DNA from: Rhizobium rosettiformans W3
GTDB taxonomy: Bacteria; Pseudomonadota; Alphaproteobacteria; Rhizobiales; Rhizobiaceae
Assembly (NCBI RefSeq): GCF_004912135.1
Contig: NZ_STGU01000004.1
Location: 124,001-188,000, forward strand
Direction: 5' to 3'
Length of the DNA: 64,000 nucleotides
The position numbers were made by a program, and so were the translations under genes. This document shows, one piece after another, positions 49,553-58,579 of this stretch. Below the pieces are notes generated by a model. That model saw only the letters and a program-made list of their open reading frames with translations. It made no database searches and was not told the DNA's origin. Numbering within the stretch: the first letter of the stretch is position 1; every line of letters starts with the position of its first letter.

Positions 49553-50656
49553 TCAGGCCTTGGTCAGTGTCTGGTAGATGCGCACGATCATCGGCCGGCA
49601 CATGTATTCGAGCGCGCCGGCAAACAGGATCACGAGACCCTGGATGACGACGATCATCTCGCGAGTGATGTTCGGCATGTCGAAGGAGAGCCAGGCTCCG
49701 CCCTGATAGAGGATGCCGAACAGGATGGCGGCGAGCACGATGCCGAGCGGATGGTTGCGTCCCATCAGCGAGACGGCAATGCCGACGAAGCCGGCCCCCG
49801 CGACGAATTCCACCTGCAGTCGGGCAGAGGCGCCGAGCACCGGGTTCAACGCCATCATGCCGGCAAGGCCGCCGGAGATCAGCATGGTGATCATGACGAT
49901 CTTCACATAGGGAATACCGGCATAGGCGGCGGCCGAGCGGCTGATACCGAGGGTCCGCATCTCGAAGCCGAGCTTGGTCCGCCAGATCAGCACCCAGACC
50001 AGCACGCACATGACGAGCGCGATCAGGAAGGAGACGTTGAACGGGGCCGGGCCAAGCGTGCCGCCGAACATCGAGATCAGCCAGTCGAGCTTCGGCAACT
50101 GTCCACCCTCGAGGAAGGTGCGGGTTTCCGGCGCCATCTTGCCCGGCACAATCAGCACGTTGACGAGCAGATAGACCATCAGCGCTGCGCCGATGAAGTT
50201 GAACATGATCGTGGTGATGACGATATGGCTGCCGCGCTTTGCCTGAAGCCAGGCCGGGATGAAGGCCCAAGCAGCACCAAAGAGCGCTGCGGCCATGATC
50301 GCAAACGGCATGGTCACATACCACGGCACGTAATGATCTAGCGCCAGTGCCGCGAGCGCCGCACCGAGACCACCGAGATAGGCCTGGCCTTCGGAGCCGA
50401 TGTTGAACAGTCCGGCATGATAGGCGACAGCCACCGAAAGCCCGGTGAAAATGAAGTTCGTCGCATAAAACAGCGTGAAACCGATGCCTTCGCCGCTGCC
50501 GAGAGCGCCTTCGAGCATCAGCTTCAGGGCGTCCCACGGGTTTTCGCCGATGATCCAGACGACAAGGCCCGAAACCAGGAAGGCGAGCAGGAGGTTGATC
50601 AGCGGCAGCAGCGCATAGTTGATCCAGTTCGGAAGGGGTACGGATGCAGTGCTCAT
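49553..50656 (-). CDS. Nucleoside ABC transporter permease (first)
   Basis: 367 residues from ATG 50656, with GAGGA four bases upstream; a TTG at 50674 is an alternative. A NupP/YufP-type permease: 'FTGLSVAVAYHAGLFNIGSE' and 'TLGISRSAAAYAGIPYVKIV' are family landmarks. It forms a heterodimeric channel with the following permease. Its start lies 7 bases after the ATPase gene stop. Confidence 0.92.
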   Translation of the reverse strand: MSTASVPLPNWINYALLPLINLLLAFLVSGLVVWIIGENPWDALKLMLEGALGSGEGIGFTLFYATNFIFTGLSVAVAYHAGLFNIGSEGQAYLGGLGAALAALALDHYVPWYVTMPFAIMAAALFGAAWAFIPAWLQAKRGSHIVITTIMFNFIGAALMVYLLVNVLIVPGKMAPETRTFLEGGQLPKLDWLISMFGGTLGPAPFNVSFLIALVMCVLVWVLIWRTKLGFEMRTLGISRSAAAYAGIPYVKIVMITMLISGGLAGMMALNPVLGASARLQVEFVAGAGFVGIAVSLMGRNHPLGIVLAAILFGILYQGGAWLSFDMPNITREMIVVIQGLVILFAGALEYMCRPMIVRIYQTLTKA

Positions 50657-50663
50657 CAAATCC

Positions 50664-52184
50664 TCAAGCGGCAATGCCGGCCATCATCAGGCCGAGTGTC
50701 TGTTCGCCGGTGTCAGGCGTTTTCTCGCCGACGACCTTGCCGGCGAACATCACCAGAATGCGGTCGGAAAGCGAGCGGATCTCGTCGAGTTCGACGGAAA
50801 CGAGCAGCACGGCCTTGCCGGCATCGCGCGTCTCGACGATCCGCTTGTGAATGAATTCGATCGCGCCGATGTCGACGCCGCGGGTCGGCTGGCCGACGAT
50901 CAAGAGCTTCGGATCGCGCTCGATCTCGCGGGCAACGACGATCTTCTGCTGGTTGCCGCCGGAGAAATTGGCGGTCTTCAGCCGCGGGTTCGGCGGGCGG
51001 ATGTCGTATTTCTCGATCTCCTCGACGGCCGCCTTGCGGATCAGGTCCGGGCTTAAGAACATGCCCTTGCCGTAGCGTTCGTCGCGGTGATAGCCGAGGA
51101 TCGCGTTCTGGCTCTCCTCGAAGGGCAGCACCAGGCCCATGTGATGGCGATCTTCCGGAATATGGGCGACCCCGATGCCGCGCAGTTCCGCCGGATCAAG
51201 CCCGGCCACGTTCTGGCCATTGATCCAGATCTCGCCGGCCACCGGCTTGCGAATGCCCGTGATCGCCTCGAGCAGCTCGCTCTGGCCATTGCCGGCCACA
51301 CCGGCAATGCCGACGATCTCGCCGGCGCGGACGTCGAAGGAGACATTGTCCACCATCACGACGCCGCGATTGTCCTTGACCGTCAGATTGCGCACGGAGA
51401 GGAAGATCTCGCCCGGATTGGCCGGCTTCTTCTCCACATGCAGGAGCACGCGGCGGCCGACCATCAGCTCGGCCAGCTCTTCGACCGTCGTCTCGGCGGT
51501 CTTGCGGGTGGCCACCATCTCGCCACGGCGCATGACGGAGACCGTGTCGGTGATCGCCATGATCTCGCGCAGCTTGTGGGTGATCAGGATGACCGTCTTG
51601 CCCTGGTCGCGCAGCACGCCGAGGATCTTGAACAGGTGGTCGGCTTCCGCCGGTGTGAGAACGCCCGTCGGCTCGTCGAGGATCAGGATCTCGGCGCCGC
51701 GATAAAGCGCTTTCAGGATTTCGACGCGCTGCTGCAGACCGACCGGCAGTTCCTCGACAACAGCGTCGGGATCAACATCCAGTTCATAGTCCTCTTCCAG
51801 CTTCTTCAGCGCCGCACGCGCAGCATCCGTGCCCTTGCCGAGCAGCGCGCCGCCTTCGGCGCCGAGCATCAGGTTTTCGAGCACGGTAAAATTCTCGACC
51901 AGCATGAAGTGCTGGTGCACCATTCCGATCCCAGAATTGATGGCGGTCTGACTGTCCTTGATGATGATTGGCTTGCCGTCGATCTGGATGGATCCGTGAT
52001 CGGCCTGGTAGAAGCCGTAAAGGATCGACATCAGCGTCGATTTGCCGGCGCCGTTTTCACCGATGATGCCGTGGATGGAGCCCTTGGCGACCGTCAGATT
52101 GATGTTCTTGTTGGCATGCACCGCACCGAATTTCTTGTCGATGCCGATCAGTTCGATCGCGGGTGCCTGGTTGGCTGCACTCAT
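50664..52184 (-). CDS. Nucleoside ABC transporter ATP-binding protein (two ATPase domains)
   Basis: 506 residues from ATG 52184, with GGGGGA upstream; ATG 52205 is less likely. Tandem ABC domains as in sugar/nucleoside importers: first Walker A '[17 protein letters not shown]' and Walker B '[16 protein letters not shown]'; the second domain has a degenerate Walker A region '[17 protein letters not shown]', signature '[16 protein letters not shown]' and '[15 protein letters not shown]'. This asymmetry is normal for the RbsA/NupO type. It energises the two permeases downstream. Confidence 0.93.
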   Translation of the reverse strand: MSAANQAPAIELIGIDKKFGAVHANKNINLTVAKGSIHGIIGENGAGKSTLMSILYGFYQADHGSIQIDGKPIIIKDSQTAINSGIGMVHQHFMLVENFTVLENLMLGAEGGALLGKGTDAARAALKKLEEDYELDVDPDAVVEELPVGLQQRVEILKALYRGAEILILDEPTGVLTPAEADHLFKILGVLRDQGKTVILITHKLREIMAITDTVSVMRRGEMVATRKTAETTVEELAELMVGRRVLLHVEKKPANPGEIFLSVRNLTVKDNRGVVMVDNVSFDVRAGEIVGIAGVAGNGQSELLEAITGIRKPVAGEIWINGQNVAGLDPAELRGIGVAHIPEDRHHMGLVLPFEESQNAILGYHRDERYGKGMFLSPDLIRKAAVEEIEKYDIRPPNPRLKTANFSGGNQQKIVVAREIERDPKLLIVGQPTRGVDIGAIEFIHKRIVETRDAGKAVLLVSVELDEIRSLSDRILVMFAGKVVGEKTPDTGEQTLGLMMAGIAA

Positions 52185-52252
52185 TCCGGTCCCCCAGACA
52201 TACAATAAGGGCGCAAGACGACAAGAGAGCCGTCCTGCGCCCGGATTTCAAA

Positions 52253-53245
52253 TCACTTCGGGCAGGAATTGTCCGACATGTAGTCGTGGACCTTGACCGT
52301 GCCGGCGACGATATCGGCCTTGGCCTTCTCGACGGCAGCCTTCATGTCTTCGGTGATCAGCTTGGCATTGTTGTCGTCGAGCGCATAGGCAACGCCGTCC
52401 TGAGCCACGCCGAGAACCTGGAGGCCGGGGGTGAACTTGTCGTTCTTGGCGTCCGAATAGGCGTTGTAGACGGCGAGGTCGACGCGCTTGACCATCGAGG
52501 TCAGAACCGAGCCCGGATGCAGGTGGTTCTGGTTGGAATCGACGCCGATCGACATCTTGCCGTTGTCGGCCGCGGTCTGAAGAACGCCGAGACCGGTCGC
52601 ACCGGCTGCCGCGTAGATCACGTCTGCACCCTGGTCGATCTGGTTCTTGGTGAGCTCACCGCCGCGAACCGGGTCGTTCCAGGCAGCACCCGTGGTGCCG
52701 GTCATGTTCTGGAACACTTCGATGTCAGCCTTGGCAGCGCGTGCGCCCTGCTCGTAGCCGCAGGCGAACTTGCGGATCAGCGGAATGTCCATGCCGCCGA
52801 CGAAGCCGACCTTGCCGGTCTGCGAAGCCATGCCGGCGAGCAGGCCGACGAGGTAAGAGCCTTCCTCTTCCTTGTAGACGACCGAACGGACATTCGGCTT
52901 GTCGACGACAGAGTCAACGATCACGAACTGGGTGTCCGGGAATTCAGCGGCAACCTTTTCGATGGCCGAGGTCCAGGCGAAGGAGACGGCGACAACCGGG
53001 TTGAAGCCGCGCGAAGCGAAGTTGCGGATGGCCTGTTCGCCCTGCGTGTCGCTGGTCGGCTCGAAATCGCGGTAGTCGATGCCGGTCTCGGCCTTGAACT
53101 TCTCGGCGCCGCCGTAAGCGGCTTCGTTGAAGGATTTGTCGAACTTGCCGCCCGTGCCGTAGACCAGCGCCGGCTTGACATCGGCCGCAAGCGCGGTCGC
53201 CGACATCGCGGCCAAGGCAAAGAGACTGAGGAGGGTTTTCTTCAT
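52253..53245 (-). CDS. BmpA/PnrA-type nucleoside-binding protein
   Basis: 330 residues. Signal peptide 'MKKTLLSLFALAAMSATALA' is followed by the BMP family core: 'ALVYGTGGKFDKSFNEAAY' and 'VGFVGGMDIPLIRKFACGYE', then 'DVIYAAAGATGLGVLQTA' and 'IGVDSNQNHL'. Family members (PnrA, BmpA, Med-like) bind purine nucleosides in the periplasm. It heads the minus-strand transporter and salvage operon, 68 bases before the ATPase. Confidence 0.94.
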   Translation of the reverse strand: MKKTLLSLFALAAMSATALAADVKPALVYGTGGKFDKSFNEAAYGGAEKFKAETGIDYRDFEPTSDTQGEQAIRNFASRGFNPVVAVSFAWTSAIEKVAAEFPDTQFVIVDSVVDKPNVRSVVYKEEEGSYLVGLLAGMASQTGKVGFVGGMDIPLIRKFACGYEQGARAAKADIEVFQNMTGTTGAAWNDPVRGGELTKNQIDQGADVIYAAAGATGLGVLQTAADNGKMSIGVDSNQNHLHPGSVLTSMVKRVDLAVYNAYSDAKNDKFTPGLQVLGVAQDGVAYALDDNNAKLITEDMKAAVEKAKADIVAGTVKVHDYMSDNSCPK

Positions 53246-53387
53246 TGTGCAGCCCTGTTGTTGCTATTGATCTTGTTGGGTCCTCCCGCAAGCCTTTCCT
53301 CATGAGAAAGACATGTCTGCGGAACCGCCGCCTCCTTATTGGAGGTCCTGGCTGGCTTTCATCCTTGCATGGCTCGCTTCAAAATTC

Positions 53388-53408
53388 ACCAGATTTTTTT
53401 CATCTGGT
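53388..53408. repeat. Short inverted repeat upstream of the BmpA gene
   Basis: Arms accagat (53388-53394) and atctggt (53402-53408) flank a seven-base T-rich loop. It lies about 145 bases upstream of the nucleoside-binding protein start. It may be an operator for a nucleoside-responsive repressor; this is only inference. Confidence 0.5.
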
Positions 53409-53424
53409 AAAGATTCACAAGCCT

Positions 53425-53459
53425 ACTGATTTTTCAGCGCTCGGCGCTGAAAAATCAGT
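53425..53459. repeat. Perfect 16-base inverted repeat (probable msrA terminator or operator)
   Basis: Arms 53425-53440 (actgatttttcagcgc) and 53444-53459 are exact complements around a 3-base loop. It follows the msrA stop (53502, minus strand) and precedes the nucleoside importer. The stem contains A/T runs but no U-tract follows on the minus strand, so either a terminator or a regulatory site is possible. Confidence 0.75.
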
Positions 53460-53501
53460 CAGATCAATAGGATTTTCTGCTGCTGCTTTGGGCAACTGCT
53501 C

Positions 53502-54161
53502 TCAGGCGGCAGGCGAGATCGGGCAGGACACGCCTGTACCACGCAAGCCACAATAGCCGTTTGGATTCTTCGCCAGATACTGCTGGTGATAGTCCTCAGC
53601 ATAGTAGAACGGACCGGCATGGGCGATTTCGGTGGTGATCCGGCTGTTGCGGCCGGCCTGCACCAGCGCTTCCTGGAACCGGTCGCGAACCTTCACGGCG
53701 AGTGTCATGTCGTCTTCGTCCTCGACATAGATCGCCGAGCGATAGGTCGTGCCGATATCATTGCCCTGGCGCATGCCCTGGGTCGGATCATGGGCCTCGA
53801 AGAAGATCTTGAGCAGGGCCTCGAGCGAAATCTTGGCCGGGTCGTAGACCACCTTCACCACTTCCGTATGGCCCGTCAGTCCGGTCACCGTTTCCTGATA
53901 GGTTGGGTTCGGCGTGATCCCGCCCTGGTAGCCGGCAGCGGTGAGATAGACCCCCGGTGTCTGCCAAAGCAGCCGCTCGGCACCCCAGAAGCAGCCCATG
54001 CCGAGATAGACGGCCTTCATGCCCTCGGGGAGGGGACCCTTCAGCGGCAGGCCGGAAATGAAATGCGTCGCGGCCGTCGGGATCGGCTCGGCGCGTCCGG
54101 GCAGGGCGTTCTCCGCCGTCGGCATCACGGTCTTCTTGTTGAACATGTCGATCAGGAACAT
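53502..54161 (-). CDS. msrA: Peptide methionine (S)-S-oxide reductase
   Basis: 219 residues from ATG 54161, behind a near-perfect AGGAGG; longer frames to 54230 have no such site. The catalytic Cys is in '[15 protein letters not shown]'; '[20 protein letters not shown]', 'EVVKVVYDP' and '[20 protein letters not shown]' are typical MsrA segments, and a late Cys pair ('[13 protein letters not shown]') can recycle the enzyme. It repairs oxidised methionine in proteins. Monocistronic. Confidence 0.96.
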   Translation of the reverse strand: MFLIDMFNKKTVMPTAENALPGRAEPIPTAATHFISGLPLKGPLPEGMKAVYLGMGCFWGAERLLWQTPGVYLTAAGYQGGITPNPTYQETVTGLTGHTEVVKVVYDPAKISLEALLKIFFEAHDPTQGMRQGNDIGTTYRSAIYVEDEDDMTLAVKVRDRFQEALVQAGRNSRITTEIAHAGPFYYAEDYHQQYLAKNPNGYCGLRGTGVSCPISPAA

Positions 54162-54341
54162 TCTATACCTCCTGAGGCCATCTGAGGGCCTGTCACGTCG
54201 TTGGGAGTGCAGCCTTGGGCGGATCGGCAATTTCTGCTTCCGCCGGGCTTCATTGTCTTAAGTCTTATGTCGTGGCGACCGCCTGAAACTTACACTCGGG
54301 TGCGTCAAACACGCGTCTCCACCCAGAAAGCTTCAGGCGGC

Positions 54342-54665
54342 TCAGGCCGCAAAACGACCGGCCGGCGAAGGCTTCTTGTAGCCGATCATCCAGAACAGCA
54401 GCGACAGAACGAAAAAGGCGCCGGATGCCGGCTGCGGCAGGATCACGTCGCGCAGCGCAAGCCAGGCACCATCGCCAAGCCGCGTCTCGACCAGGCCTTC
54501 CAGCGCCATCAGCGAACCGGGATGGGCATCGATCCAGGCTTCCGAGAGCGGCGTCATGATCACCTGCGAGGCCGAAACCGAAGCGATCGAATCGACGACG
54601 CCGAACACGACACCGACGCAAAGCGCAAGCAAACTCAAGACCCTGAACAGGAACCGCACCACCAA
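54342..54665 (-). CDS. Small two-helix membrane protein
   Basis: 107 residues. A hydrophobic N-terminal helix ('FLFRVLSLLALCVGVVFGVV', residues 5-24) and a C-terminal helix ('SGAFFVLSLLFWMIGYK') flank a polar middle that would be periplasmic. No domain of known function is recognised. It sits between msrA and tRNA-Ser on the minus strand. Similar small membrane proteins are common in Rhizobiaceae, from memory; function unknown. Confidence 0.7.
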   Translation of the reverse strand: MVVRFLFRVLSLLALCVGVVFGVVDSIASVSASQVIMTPLSEAWIDAHPGSLMALEGLVETRLGDGAWLALRDVILPQPASGAFFVLSLLFWMIGYKKPSPAGRFAA

Positions 54666-54831
54666 TGTCTCCGGCTGAAGCCCGCCACGGCCTGCAATCC
54701 GCCGCGCGTGAGCCTATAGATAGGGAATTGTCGGCCGATGTCAAAATTCTGATAGATTTCGGTTGATCCGCCGAAATTCATCGGTATATATCGCGCCCGA
54801 CCAACCGCGGTGATTTTCCCGCGTTCCCCCT

Positions 54832-54921
54832 GGACAGGTGGCCGAGTGGTTTAAGGCGCACGCCTGGAACGCGTGTGTGCGTGAAAGCGTACCGTGGGTT
54901 CGAATCCCACCCTGTCCGCCA
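54832..54921 (+). tRNA. tRNA-Ser (anticodon GGA)
   Basis: The acceptor stem ggacagg pairs with cctgtcc (54832-54838 and 54911-54917); discriminator g and encoded cca follow. D-arm ggccgagtggtttaaggc, anticodon loop with gga, a long variable arm characteristic of class II tRNAs and a T-arm ending gggttcgaatcccac are all present. Length 90 bases including CCA. It reads UCC and UCU serine codons. Confidence 0.95.
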
Positions 54922-55111
54922 TCTATCCCAGCACATCCTCCCCGTCCTGGCCGCATCTCCGTCAGCGCGCGCATCAAGCTCTTTGCCCTCCGCCGAGCCG
55001 CGCCCCGGAACCGGATCCCGGCTGCGCCGTTCTCCTGCGAGACCACGGGCGCCGCATCACGCATTGTCGAGCGGACGCCATCGCCCGCCATTCATGCCGG
55101 AGGAAGCCGAG

Positions 55112-55414
55112 ATGTCCGATACGTTCAAGCCGACCGCAGCTGTGGCCAAGCAGGCGGCGCGGGGGCTGGAATTGCGCCAGAAGTTCAACCGCGGCGGAAC
55201 CCAGGTCGGCGTCGCCCGGGCGCGCGATCTCAAGAACCAGCGAAATCTGAGCGAAGACACGATGAAGCGCATGAAGAGCTATTTCGCGCGTCACAAGGTC
55301 GACAAGCGGGCGAAGAATTTCGGTGACGACGACAACCCCTCCGCCGGCTACATCGCCTGGCTCCTCTGGGGCGGCGATGCCGGGCGCGACTGGGTGAAGG
55401 AACAGCTTCAGTAA
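55112..55414 (+). CDS. Small basic protein of unknown function
   Basis: 100 residues from ATG 55112, with GGAGGA seven bases upstream; ATG 55094 would add six residues. It is rich in Lys and Arg with segments 'GVARARDLKNQRNLSEDTMK' and 'SAGYIAWLLWGGDAGRDWV'. From memory, similar modules occur in phage-encoded and accessory proteins, but I cannot assign a function. It is the first of two small genes behind tRNA-Ser and ahead of the DUF2945-like gene. Confidence 0.7.
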   Translation: MSDTFKPTAAVAKQAARGLELRQKFNRGGTQVGVARARDLKNQRNLSEDTMKRMKSYFARHKVDKRAKNFGDDDNPSAGYIAWLLWGGDAGRDWVKEQLQ

Positions 55415-55460
55415 ATGCAGCATGCGCTGCAAGCCAAGCCATCAAATGGGAGATCCGAAC

Positions 55461-55670
55461 ATGACGAAGAACCTGCACAAGGGCGACAAGGTCGAGTGGA
55501 AAACCAGCCAGGGCAAGACGGAAGGCAAGGTCGTCAAAAAGCAGACCTCGCCAACCAAGATCAAGGATCACGAGGTGAACGCGTCGAAATCGGACCCGCA
55601 ATACATCGTCGAGAGCAGCAAGACGGGAAAGCGCGCCGCCCACAAGCCCGAGGCTCTGGCCAAGGCTTGA
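55461..55670 (+). CDS. DUF2945/HVA1 (Tudor-like) family small protein
   Basis: 69 residues from ATG 55461, with GGGAG nearby upstream. 'HKGDKVEWKTSQGKTEGKVV', 'DHEVNASKSDPQYIVESSKT' and 'KRAAHKPEAL' match the DUF2945 (hypervirulence-associated, Tudor-like) pattern. Members are short, found in many bacteria and fungi, and have no established function. It follows the previous small gene by 46 bases and probably shares its transcript. Confidence 0.75.
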   Translation: MTKNLHKGDKVEWKTSQGKTEGKVVKKQTSPTKIKDHEVNASKSDPQYIVESSKTGKRAAHKPEALAKA

Positions 55671-55766
55671 AAGCACCGGCCGGAAAGACCAGGAGATCCA
55701 TCCGGCCCTGAAGCGAATGGCCCCGTGGCTGTTGACCCCGGCGGCAGCGGCTGCCAAAAAGCCAGG

Positions 55767-56924
55767 ATGCAGACACCGATCGATATCGACCCGGATTATC
55801 TCCGGTCCCGGCTGAAAGCACTGCTTGCCATCCCGAGCCCCACCGGTTTCACCGATGAATCCGTCCGCTACACGGCGCGCGAACTCGAGCGCCTCGGGCT
55901 TGAAGTGAAGCTCACCCGCCGTGGCGCGATCCGCGCCCGCCGCGCCGGCGCCCATGAGCGGCCGGCCCGCGCCATCGTCTCCCACCTCGATACCCTCGGC
56001 GCCCAGGTTAAGGCCCTGAAGGACAATGGCCGCCTCGAACTCGTGTCGATCGGCCATTGGTCGGCGCGCTTTGCTGAGGGCGCGCGCGCCTCGATCTTCT
56101 CGTCCAAGGGCATCTATCGCGGCTCGATCCTGCCGCTCAAGGCCTCCGGCCACACCTTCAACGATGAGGTGGACACCCAGCCCACGGGCTGGCGCCATGT
56201 CGAATTACGCATCGATGCGCTCGCGCGCGATCGCAAGGACATCGTCCAGCTCGGCATCGACATCGGCGATATCATCGCCATCGATCCGCAGCCGGAATTC
56301 CTCGACAATGGCTACATCGTCTCGCGGCATCTGGACGACAAGGCCGGCGTCGCGATCATGCTGGCGGCGCTGGAGGCCATGCAGCGCGAGAATGTCGAGA
56401 CACCGGTCGATACCTATTGGCTCTTCACCATCGGTGAAGAAGTGGGCGTCGGGGCCTCCGCAGCCCTGGTGCCCGAGATCGCCTCCCTCGTGGCCGTCGA
56501 CAATGGCACCACGGCGCCCGGGCAGAATTCCGATGAGTTCGGCGTGACGCTGGCCATGGCCGACCAGACCGGCCCCTTCGACTACCATCTGTCGAAGAAG
56601 CTTTACGAACTCTGCGGCGAACATGGCATTCGCGTGCAGAAGGATGTCTTCCGCTATTACCGCTCCGATGCCGCCTCGGCGGTGGAGGCCGGTCATGACG
56701 TGCGCACGGCGCTCCTCGCTTTTGGGGTGGATGCGTCGCACGGCTACGAGCGCATCCACCTCCATGCCCTGCTGTCGGTCGCAAAGCTCGTCATCTATTA
56801 TGCCGCAAGCGAAGTGCAGATCGAGCGCGATTCGGAGGAAGTCTCAGGCCTGCGCGGCTTCACCCGCCAGAAGGTTGTCCCCGCCCATCAGGACCTCAAG
56901 GCGAACGAACCCGACGAGTCGTGA
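55767..56924 (+). CDS. M42-family peptidase of the NAGGN osmoprotectant system
   Basis: 385 residues from ATG 55767; a GTG at 55725 is possible. Metallopeptidase motifs: 'IVSHLDTLGAQV' (His, Asp), 'YIVSRHLDDKAGVAIMLAAL' (bridging Asp), 'WLFTIGEEVGVGASAAL' (catalytic Glu pair), 'LVAVDNGT' and a late 'ASHGYERIHLHAL' His. The pattern fits TIGR03106, the M42 hydrolase usually found next to N-acetylglutaminylglutamine amide synthesis genes. Those genes are 4 kb downstream here (60885 onward), so the cluster is split. Its role in osmolyte turnover is inferred from the family. Confidence 0.8.
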   Translation: MQTPIDIDPDYLRSRLKALLAIPSPTGFTDESVRYTARELERLGLEVKLTRRGAIRARRAGAHERPARAIVSHLDTLGAQVKALKDNGRLELVSIGHWSARFAEGARASIFSSKGIYRGSILPLKASGHTFNDEVDTQPTGWRHVELRIDALARDRKDIVQLGIDIGDIIAIDPQPEFLDNGYIVSRHLDDKAGVAIMLAALEAMQRENVETPVDTYWLFTIGEEVGVGASAALVPEIASLVAVDNGTTAPGQNSDEFGVTLAMADQTGPFDYHLSKKLYELCGEHGIRVQKDVFRYYRSDAASAVEAGHDVRTALLAFGVDASHGYERIHLHALLSVAKLVIYYAASEVQIERDSEEVSGLRGFTRQKVVPAHQDLKANEPDES

Positions 56925-56992
56925 TTGCAGCGACATCGGTCCGCTGATAGCGTGGAGGATGGCGATTTCGCCGGAATTCGGAGACCAGGGCA

Positions 56993-57979
56993 ATGTCGGG
57001 TGACGAGGCAACGAAGAGGCCGCGGCTGAAGATCGGTTTCGTGCTGTCGCGATCCTTCACGCTGTCGGCCTTTGCGCTGTTCATCGATACGATCCGGCTC
57101 GCGAGCGACGAATACGACCGGTCCGGCCGCGTGCTCGCAGACTGGCAGGTCATCGGCAGCACCCGCCATCTCATCAGCTCCAGCTGCGGCGTCCAGGTCG
57201 CGCCGACAAGCGATTTCGTCGACCCGAGCCGTTTCGATTACATCGTCGTGGTCGGTGGTCTGCTCGGCCGCCAGCCGGCGGTCGATGACCAGACCATCGC
57301 CTTCCTGAAGAAGGCGGATGCCCAGAAGGTCCCGCTGATCGGGCTCTGCACCGGCACCTTCATTCTCGCCGAAGCCGGCCTCATGAAGAACCACCAGACC
57401 TGTGTCAGCTGGCTGCATTATCAGGAGTTCCGGGATCGCTTTCCCGGCCATGATGTCCGCTCCGACCGCCTCTTCAATCTCGATCGTCGTCGCGGTTCCT
57501 GCGCCGGCGGCAGCTCGTCGGCCGATCTTGCGGCCTTCATCGTTCGCCAGTATCTCGGCCATGATGCCGAACGCAATGCGCTGGAAGTCCTGCAGATCGA
57601 AAAGGCCCGCACCAACAAGGACATCCAGGTCCGCCGGCCGCTCACCATCGAATGTGATGACCCCCGCGTGAAGGCGGTGCTGATCCTGATGGAACAGAGC
57701 CTGGAAAACGAGCTGACGATCGACCAGCTCGCCCGCTCCGTCGGTCTCTCGCGCCGCCAGCTGGAGAGACTCTTCGCCCAGAAGATCGATGTCTCGCCGG
57801 CCCGCATCTATACGAAGCTGCGGATGGAGCGCGCCAAGATGCTGGTCACCCAGACCAATGCCTCGCTGATCGACATCGCGCTGCAGGTCGGTTTCCAGAA
57901 CACCTCCCATTTCACCCGTGTCTTCAAGGGCACCTATGGCAGGACACCCGGCCAGATGCGCAGCCATCCGGCGGCCTAA
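56993..57979 (+). CDS. GlxA family transcriptional regulator (DJ-1/PfpI plus AraC)
   Basis: 328 residues. N-terminal DJ-1/PfpI-like domain ('IGFVLSRSFTLSAFALFIDT', 'FDYIVVVGGLL', 'VPLIGLCTGTFILAEAGLM', with the cysteine at the nucleophile elbow) and a C-terminal AraC domain with two HTH motifs ('LTIDQLARSVGLSRRQLERL', 'ASLIDIALQVGFQNTSHFTR'). GlxA-type regulators control amino acid or quaternary amine catabolism; the ligand here is unknown. It lies 69 bases after the M42 peptidase gene and could be linked to it. Confidence 0.92.
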   Translation: MSGDEATKRPRLKIGFVLSRSFTLSAFALFIDTIRLASDEYDRSGRVLADWQVIGSTRHLISSSCGVQVAPTSDFVDPSRFDYIVVVGGLLGRQPAVDDQTIAFLKKADAQKVPLIGLCTGTFILAEAGLMKNHQTCVSWLHYQEFRDRFPGHDVRSDRLFNLDRRRGSCAGGSSSADLAAFIVRQYLGHDAERNALEVLQIEKARTNKDIQVRRPLTIECDDPRVKAVLILMEQSLENELTIDQLARSVGLSRRQLERLFAQKIDVSPARIYTKLRMERAKMLVTQTNASLIDIALQVGFQNTSHFTRVFKGTYGRTPGQMRSHPAA

Positions 57980-58099
57980 GCTCACCTCCGAAAGCCATTG
58001 CTGTATGTGCAGGAGACCCTGCGACGAGATGGAAGCGGGCTCCGGCTTGTGAGCGGCGCGAGGCGGTGCTATCCACGCTTGATCTGTCGGGGGGATAGA

Positions 58100-58492
58100 A
58101 TGGCCGAACGGGGCTTGCCGATGAGTTTTGACCGGGCGATACGCATGATCTGCGTCGTCGCGCTGGTTCTGCTCGGCCTTGCGCATCGCCCGGTCGTGTC
58201 CTCCGTGCCGCAGCTTTCTCCTCAAGAGATCGCAGCGCTCACTCTTCCTGATGGCACGCTGCCGGAACTCTGCCTGCCATCCGAAGACGGCAAGAGCAAA
58301 CCACATGCCGGCACCTCGACCTGCGAAGCCTGCCGGATTGCCGCAACCGCCCTTCTGCCGACACCATCCGATGCCGTTGGCGCCCGTATGCCGTTCGTGG
58401 CAGCGATTGTCCTGCCGCTGCCGGCGGAAGCACATTACCGCCAGCTTTTCCCGCCCGCGAGCCATCCTCGCGCACCACCCGTCACCGTCTGA
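58100..58492 (+). CDS. Small exported DUF2946-like protein
   Basis: 130 residues from ATG 58100, behind GGGGGA; ATG 58121 is an alternative. One hydrophobic N-terminal helix ('MICVVALVLLGLAHRPVV') acts as signal or anchor, followed by a Pro-rich periplasmic tail with the paired cysteines 'TCEACRIAATALLP', as in DUF2946 (often near metal-uptake or PepSY genes). Only the architecture and CxxC motif support this; no biochemical role is known. Confidence 0.6.
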   Translation: MAERGLPMSFDRAIRMICVVALVLLGLAHRPVVSSVPQLSPQEIAALTLPDGTLPELCLPSEDGKSKPHAGTSTCEACRIAATALLPTPSDAVGARMPFVAAIVLPLPAEAHYRQLFPPASHPRAPPVTV

Positions 58493-58579
58493 TCGAACCT
58501 CGTGGCCGGCGCATCGCGTCGGGCGGTCGTATCGTCAGACCGGTGGGCCTGCAGTTTTCGCAGCTCCGGTCGCAATCGG

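Noticed and set aside
53246..53501. Purine riboswitch upstream of the nucleoside importer
   Set aside because: The inverted repeats do not show the three-way junction or conserved loop bases of the purine aptamer.
56888..58465. 525-codon minus-strand frame opposite the GlxA regulator
   Set aside because: Antisense shadow of a gene with clear AraC motifs; spans two plus-strand genes and an intergenic gap.
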